Source: an uncultured Spirochaetaceae bacterium (GTDB lineage: Bacteria > Spirochaetota > Spirochaetia > Treponematales > UBA12059). From it: a DNA stretch of 6,428 nt. Made by a program: the position numbers and the translations under genes. Shown piece after piece: positions 6,183-6,428 of this stretch. Each line of letters begins with the position of its first letter. Position 1 is the stretch's first letter. The notes under the pieces were generated by a model. That model saw nothing but the letters and a program-made list of their open reading frames with translations, had not been told where the DNA came from and did not search any database. The DNA lies in NCBI GenBank assembly GCA_938004315.1, contig CALKWG010000478.1, positions 1 to 6,428 on the forward strand, in the 5' to 3' direction.

Positions 6183-6428
6183 CGGCCCTCGCCCTCGAAG
6201 GTGCCGGCTATCTCGACCTGGCCTTCGCGAACCATGACGCGGCCGCGGGCGATCACGGTGCGCGGGCGTAATTCTTGGTCCAGTATGACGATGTCGCCGT
6301 CCATTCCTAGCTCGACGCGACCCTTGCGGCCCAGCTTCAAGGCCTTGGCGGGGCTCTGCGTAATCGCGGGCAGGGCATCCTCGAGGCGCATGCCGTGCTT
6401 GCCGACGGCCTCGCGGAGGGTATCGACG
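6179..6428 (-). CDS. iadA: Isoaspartyl dipeptidase (beta-aspartyl dipeptidase), C-terminal part
   Basis: Isoaspartyl dipeptidase is a zinc amidohydrolase that hydrolyses beta-aspartyl dipeptides, such as those from damaged proteins or from cyanophycin, in the cytoplasm. Only the last 82 codons are in the window, and the frame stays open to the edge. The visible part begins with [12 protein letters not shown] and contains the helix [15 protein letters not shown], then the beta-sandwich end of the amidohydrolase fold: [34 protein letters not shown] and AGTFEGEGR. The order and spacing match the E. coli IadA tail (KGEI, a D-A-D-L strand, PELR, YARGKLMVKDG, GTFE). The metal-binding residues lie outside the window and cannot be checked. 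The TGA stop at 6179-6181 overlaps the GTG start of the regulator (GTGA), so both belong to one transcript. A different amidohydrolase is possible but less likely, given the PELR-like and GTFE matches and the cyanophycinase next door. Confidence 0.82.
   Translation of the reverse strand, partial: VDTLREAVGKHGMRLEDALPAITQSPAKALKLGRKGRVELGMDGDIVILDQELRPRTVIARGRVMVREGQVEIAGTFEGEGR

Noticed and set aside
4978..6237. Plus-strand frames (4978-5499, 5541-5837, 5707-6237) opposite the regulator gene.
   Set aside because: They are Ser/Arg/Ala-rich shadow frames with no motifs, lying opposite a complete AAA+ regulator with all its signatures.

Overview
The window is a GC-rich bacterial segment in which every supported gene lies on the minus strand, so transcription runs from high to low coordinates. 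In that order the genes are: the C-terminal end of an isoaspartyl dipeptidase (iadA, 6428-6179), a sigma-54-dependent enhancer-binding regulator (6182-4026), a cyanophycinase-family S51 serine peptidase (3959-2748), a lipoprotein peptide-binding protein of an ABC importer (2625-727), and the N-terminal part of an OppB/DppB-type permease (621 to the window edge). The lipobox on the binding protein, the Opp/Dpp-type importer and the use of sigma-54 suit a Gram-negative-like (diderm) bacterium. A GC-rich spirochaete is one possibility, but no marker here fixes the taxonomy.

The genes fit one metabolic theme. Cyanophycinases cut cyanophycin (multi-L-arginyl-poly-L-aspartate) into beta-Asp-Arg dipeptides. 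Isoaspartyl dipeptidases hydrolyse beta-aspartyl dipeptides to free amino acids. An oligopeptide ABC importer could bring such peptides in. No cyanophycin synthetase is visible, and the peptidase has no signal peptide. The locus therefore looks like an uptake and intracellular salvage module for beta-aspartyl peptides, or part of a larger cyanophycin cluster outside the window. The substrate is an inference.

Regulation is the best-supported new point. The regulator has an intact GAFTGA loop, so it should act with sigma-54. The short gap in front of the binding-protein gene holds a near-consensus -24/-12 element (2708-2724, minus strand) with the GG and GC doublets exactly 10 bases apart. The simple model is that the regulator, encoded two genes upstream, switches on the transporter operon. 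The regulator lacks a recognisable Fis-type helix-turn-helix and ends instead in a winged-helix-like domain.

Other structure: two strong GC hairpins sit between the binding-protein and permease genes. The permease frame has no ordinary start codon where one is expected (AGG in place of ATG), and that spot lies inside a 17-base exact repeat shared with the permease coding sequence. An AT-rich, repeat-bearing 66-base gap precedes the cyanophycinase gene. No tRNA, rRNA, CRISPR array or mobile element was seen, and no gap without a gene exceeds 300 bases.
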